In this document: piece by piece, positions 61,016-64,000 of the stretch | Numbering within the stretch: position 1 is the stretch's first letter | Layout of the letters: each line of letters starts with the position of its first letter | NCBI GenBank assembly: GCA_028281885.1 | Contig: JANQJA010000008.1 | Span: forward strand, 372,001-436,000 | Source of the DNA: Pseudomonadales bacterium | GTDB taxonomy: Bacteria; Pseudomonadota; Gammaproteobacteria; Pseudomonadales; Azotimanducaceae | DNA length: 64,000 bases | Reading direction: 5' to 3' | The notes under the pieces: generated by a model | Database searches by the model: none | Seen by the model: the letters and a program-made list of their open reading frames with translations, nothing else | Told to the model about the DNA's origin: nothing | Position numbers and translations under genes: made by a program

Positions 61016-61825
61016 TCAGGGCTCGTCGTAGCCGAGGCGTTCCCTGAACCTGCGCATTCCCCGCAACCACCGGTCATAGTCTGACGCCTTACGCTGGAAG
61101 TAGGTTTCCACCTCGGGGTGAGGCAGCACCAGAAATCTCTCCTCACGCATGGCCTCAATGCAGCAGTCAGCGACAAACTCCGGTTCAAGCACACCATCGT
61201 TACTTGCCTGACTGCTTGTCGCTGTCTCCTTTCTGGGACGCACGGCATTGACGCCGATATTGGTGCGGACCGCCTGGGGGCAGAGTACGGATACCTTGAT
61301 GCCCTTCTCGCCGTAGTTGATAGCAAGCCATTCGGCGAGGCCCACGGCGGCATGCTTGGAGACCGCATAGGGGCCGGAATCCATTTGTGTTAGCAGTCCG
61401 GCGGCGGAAGCAGTGTTCAGCAGGTAACCGCCACCTCGTTCGATCATGCCGGGAATAACGGCACGGGCCGCATCGAGATGCGCCCAGGTGTGAACCTCCA
61501 TCATCCGTGACCATGCACCGGTAGTGAGATCGAGTCCGCCCCGGTGTGCATAACCGGCATTCGAAACGAAGATATCGATGCCACCGATCCTGGCTTCGGT
61601 CTCGGCGACCAGTTGCTCGATGGCCTGGCCTTCGGCGACGTCCAGCGTGCGAGATGAGGCGACATCGCGAATCATCCCTGCAGTTTCGGCAGCGGCGTCC
61701 CCATCCAGGTCGGTACAGATGATATGGCGAGCGCCCTCAGCAGCAAAACGGAGCGCCAGGGCTCGGCCGATGCCGGAGCCTGCGCCCGTTACGACCGCAA
61801 TGGTATCTGTGAGTTCCATATTCAT
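61016..61825 (-). CDS. SDR family oxidoreductase
   Basis: A 269-residue classical SDR. TGAGSGIG (residues 13-20) binds the cofactor, SNAG (about 90) is the central motif, and the catalytic Ser and YAVSK (Tyr/Lys) follow. It is longer than most by a C-terminal tail of basic, aromatic residues. It would act on an alcohol or ketone near the monooxygenase. The start at 61825 or at an ATG two codons later (61819) cannot be separated. It converges on the LLM gene. Confidence 0.88.
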   Translation of the reverse strand: MNMELTDTIAVVTGAGSGIGRALALRFAAEGARHIICTDLDGDAAAETAGMIRDVASSRTLDVAEGQAIEQLVAETEARIGGIDIFVSNAGYAHRGGLDLTTGAWSRMMEVHTWAHLDAARAVIPGMIERGGGYLLNTASAAGLLTQMDSGPYAVSKHAAVGLAEWLAINYGEKGIKVSVLCPQAVRTNIGVNAVRPRKETATSSQASNDGVLEPEFVADCCIEAMREERFLVLPHPEVETYFQRKASDYDRWLRGMRRFRERLGYDEP

Positions 61826-61896
61826 TCCGCAGTGATTGCGTCATGGTATCACCGGCGAGTGGTGAGGACGACGCAGCCACGATTTCATGACCACGG

Positions 61897-62817
61897 TTAC
61901 TCGATTCGCTCGCCATTTTGATAGCGCCCGGTTGTAGTGTTCGCCCGGCGAACTTCACCGATGTCCAGGTCAGGGTACTTTGGCCCGGTCATGTAACGGG
62001 CGAACCAATCGGTTAACAGGTCTGTTTCGCTGGCCAGCTGATTCAGCATCACCTGAACCTGACCGATAAACTTTGGATCGATGTGCTCATCGGCCATGGC
62101 CGGAACCATGGGCGGGTCCAGATAGTGAACGCTGTCGTCCCGGGCCAGTAACTCGGTGGCGAGATCACCCAGCATTTCGGCACGGGTCGGTGACCGGAAA
62201 CCCACCGACAGTGTCAGACAATCGTCAATGGCGGTACCCCAGTGGGGTACGCGTGGTGGCAGGTAGAGGATGTCGCCGGGACCGGCGATCAGGGTTTCCT
62301 TGGTTTCAAATTCTGCCAGCAGGTTGAGATCGGTATCGGTTCGTGACCTGGCATCGCTGCCCAGTGGTTTACCCAGCTGCCACTCTCTTTGGCCCTGTGC
62401 CTGCAGCAGAAACACATCATAATGATCGAAGTGAGGGCCGACGCCGCCACCGGGGGCAGCGAAGCTGACCATGATGTCGTCGATACGCCAGGGCGGGATG
62501 AAATCGAAGTAGTCCCGAAGTGCTCCGACGCTCGGAATCCAGAGATCGACGGCCTGGACCAACAGCGTCCAGTCTTGTTCCGGCAGTCGACCAAATCGAC
62601 TGACATCGAAGGGGCCGTGTTCCAGCGACCAGGTATGGGATTCGCGGTCGAAGCTTACCAGCCTCGATTCGATGTCAGTTTCGAGCGCGAGTCCAGCCAG
62701 TTCGTCAGGGCTGACCGGACTGGTGAAATCGGCAATCGCCTGGCTGATCATTTGCGGAGCCTTTTGCCAATAAGCGGTGAGAAATTCGTTGACGTCAAAG
62801 TGATTCAGAGCTGGCAT
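61897..62817 (-). CDS. roxA: RoxA/YcfD-like ribosomal protein L16 arginine hydroxylase
   Basis: A 306-residue cupin-type (JmjC-like) Fe(II)/2-oxoglutarate oxygenase. The signature IPPWRIDDIMVSFAAPGGGVGPHFDHYDVFLLQ carries the HxD metal motif (HFDHYD), and YLPPRVPHWG supplies the distal His. Homologues hydroxylate an Arg on ribosomal protein L16. The C-terminal winged-helix-like tail is also typical. It is divergent from the alpha/beta hydrolase at 62887, with 69 bp between. Confidence 0.85.
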   Translation of the reverse strand: MPALNHFDVNEFLTAYWQKAPQMISQAIADFTSPVSPDELAGLALETDIESRLVSFDRESHTWSLEHGPFDVSRFGRLPEQDWTLLVQAVDLWIPSVGALRDYFDFIPPWRIDDIMVSFAAPGGGVGPHFDHYDVFLLQAQGQREWQLGKPLGSDARSRTDTDLNLLAEFETKETLIAGPGDILYLPPRVPHWGTAIDDCLTLSVGFRSPTRAEMLGDLATELLARDDSVHYLDPPMVPAMADEHIDPKFIGQVQVMLNQLASETDLLTDWFARYMTGPKYPDLDIGEVRRANTTTGRYQNGERIE

Positions 62818-62853
62818 GGGTTACAGTCTGGCCTCGGATACAGTTGTAACCGC

Positions 62854-62859
62854 TATAAT
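62854..62859 (+). promoter_or_regulatory. Putative -10 element (TATAAT) of the downstream hydrolase
   Basis: A consensus TATAAT about 28 bases before the GTG start of the hydrolase. The position of a -35 about 17 bases further upstream has no good match, so this is only a probable promoter. Confidence 0.4.
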
Positions 62860-62886
62860 GCGGCGCTTTTGAACGATGGAGAAGTT

Positions 62887-63729
62887 GTGGCCGACGAATA
62901 CCAGGTTGACCTGGGTTACCTGAAGATTGCTGGCAAGTTCTGGGGGGATGAAGATGGCGAACCGACGCTGGCTGTGCATGGTTACCTCGACAACGCCAAC
63001 AGCTTTGACATGATTGCACCCTCGCTCGAGGGGCTGCGTATTTTCGCCCTCGACCTGCCCGGCCACGGCTGGTCGGACCATCGCAGTGGCGGGGATACCT
63101 ATGAAGGGCTGGGATATCTGCGAGATGTGCTTGCTGTGGCGGATCACCTGGGCTGGGACCGATTCAGTTACCTGGGCCATTCCATGGGCGGTGAGATTGG
63201 CTCCCAGCTGGCCGGGCTCTTCCCGGAACGGATAAACCGACTGGTCTGTATTGACGGCTATTGCGGAACCGCCAGCCCGCCCCGGGCGCTTGAACTGATG
63301 AGACGGACGGTTGCGTCCTCCTTTAAGGCCGCATCAAGTCTGAAGGTCTTCCCCACCCTCGATGCCATGGCGCAACGCCTGCAGGAGGTGACCAGACAGA
63401 ACGAGGCTTCGGCGCGCTGCCTGCTGGAACGTGGTCATCGACCCGTCGAAGGTGGTTTCGTCTGGCGTACCGATCCCAGGATTATTGGCACAGGCGCGTT
63501 GGAATTTACCCGGGCGCAGCTCGACCTGCTGCTGGACCAGACTACAGCGCCAACGCTGATCATCGTCGCGAGCCACGAAGACCGGTGGTTCCAGCGAGCG
63601 ATTGACGCCATCATGGACAGGAAGGATGCCCATCGGAAAGTGGTTCATGTACCGGGGCATCATCACCTGCATATGCAGGAACAGGCGGCGCAGGTGGTTG
63701 AACTGATTAACGACTTCATGAAGGAGTAA
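62887..63729 (+). CDS. Alpha/beta hydrolase
   Basis: A 280-residue alpha/beta hydrolase starting with GTG at 62887 (GGAG upstream). It shows LAVHGYLDNANSFD, ALDLPGHGWSDH and the nucleophile elbow GHSMGGEIG; an Asp in the C-terminal half and HVPGHHHLHM supply the rest of the triad. This wording resembles the haloalkane dehalogenase/epoxide hydrolase or meta-cleavage hydrolase group. The frame extends far upstream over the roxA gene but that part is antisense. Its stop lies just before the next open frame. Confidence 0.8.
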   Translation: MADEYQVDLGYLKIAGKFWGDEDGEPTLAVHGYLDNANSFDMIAPSLEGLRIFALDLPGHGWSDHRSGGDTYEGLGYLRDVLAVADHLGWDRFSYLGHSMGGEIGSQLAGLFPERINRLVCIDGYCGTASPPRALELMRRTVASSFKAASSLKVFPTLDAMAQRLQEVTRQNEASARCLLERGHRPVEGGFVWRTDPRIIGTGALEFTRAQLDLLLDQTTAPTLIIVASHEDRWFQRAIDAIMDRKDAHRKVVHVPGHHHLHMQEQAAQVVELINDFMKE

Positions 63730-63734
63730 CGCCA

Positions 63735-64000
63735 ATCAGTCTGCAGCGACAATGGAAGCTCTCAGCAAGAACGGCTGAGCCGTTCATCGTCTTTTGTCTG
63801 GCGCTGGCGCTTTACCTCGTCACCATGCCGCGAAGCATCACGCTGGAAGATGTCGGTCTGTTCCAGATGGTCTGCTACAACGGCGGCCTGTCTCATCCTC
63901 CGGGCTACCCGCTGTTTACGATGTTGTGTCAGGGATTGTTGCTGGGCCCTGACATCTACTTCGGCCATGCCTTGTCTGCGGTGTTTGCTGCCCTGGCCGT
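63735..64000 (+). CDS. DUF2723 family membrane protein (5' part, runs off the window)
   Basis: The frame encodes a hydrophobic helix (FIVFCLALALYLVTM) followed by LEDVGLFQMVCYNGGLSHPPGYPLFT, which is the signature of DUF2723 membrane glycosyltransferase-like proteins (acidic site then HPPGYPL). It runs to the end of the window. No ATG, GTG or TTG precedes that first helix in this frame back to the stop at 63708-63710. AAGGAG (63721-63726) sits 8 bases before an ATC at 63735, so an ATC start is possible; the first ATG (63825) would delete the helix. A sequencing error could also explain it. Confidence 0.7.
   Translation, partial: MSLQRQWKLSARTAEPFIVFCLALALYLVTMPRSITLEDVGLFQMVCYNGGLSHPPGYPLFTMLCQGLLLGPDIYFGHALSAVFAALA

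Noticed and set aside
1-64000. CRISPR arrays, tRNA or rRNA genes, insertion sequences, prophage genes
   Set aside because: No regularly spaced identical repeats, clover-leaf or rRNA segments, transposase or phage structural genes were noticed in either strand.

Overview
The window reads as a chromosome segment of a GC-rich, free-living gammaproteobacterium with broad catabolic capacity for hydrocarbons, terpenoids or fatty acids. The evidence is a CYP153-like P450, two acyl-CoA dehydrogenases, a thiolase, an AMP-dependent acyl-CoA ligase, a Baeyer-Villiger-type monooxygenase, several SDR and zinc alcohol dehydrogenases, class III PHA synthase subunits, a RoxA/YcfD-type ribosomal oxygenase, a TorF-type porin and Mla-type lipid-transport proteins. 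The genus cannot be named from the sequence. No rRNA, tRNA, CRISPR array, transposase or prophage was seen.

Region by region. 1-11.7 kb: a catabolic block (SDR, acyl-CoA dehydrogenases, esterases, two MFS carriers, P450, DUF169 protein, family III CoA-transferase). Its first gene has a strong promoter carrying two palindromic operators. 11.7-15.4 kb: an AT-richer island with all genes on the minus strand. It holds a DUF4258/HTH toxin-antitoxin pair, a two-gene CBASS-like module (CD-NTase plus SLATT two-TM effector) and a small exported protein, with a convincing integron attC site between the last two. No integrase gene is present, so it looks like an orphan cassette cluster. 15.4-19.6 kb: thiolase, MBL hydrolase, LysR regulator and a 766-bp non-coding gap. 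19.6-25.4 kb: three tandem YejA-like periplasmic binding proteins with no transporter. 

25.4-43.9 kb: a large envelope locus that is probably the least described part of the window. It holds a family-3 binding protein, a cyclase-like protein, three LPP20-type proteins, an MltC-like lytic transglycosylase, a DUF4384 protein, a DUF799-like lipoprotein fused to FN3 and beta-helix modules, an MlaE/MlaF/MlaD set whose ATPase has lost almost every catalytic motif, two TPR proteins, an exported caspase-like protease with SH3 and Sel1 repeats, a second Sel1 protein and two exported proteins of unknown role. The genes are tightly packed, several overlap, and nearly all products carry export signals.

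43.9-64 kb: further catabolism and storage. It holds three zinc alcohol dehydrogenases, a TPP enzyme, an HSL esterase, PhaC/PhaE, a patatin phospholipase, alpha/beta hydrolases, a porin, VOC and SMP-30 proteins, an acyl-CoA ligase, a flavin monooxygenase, an LLM oxidoreductase, an SDR, a RoxA-like oxygenase and the 5' part of a DUF2723 membrane protein that runs off the window. A 262-bp segment bounded by perfect 22-bp inverted repeats lies between the SMP-30 and ligase genes.
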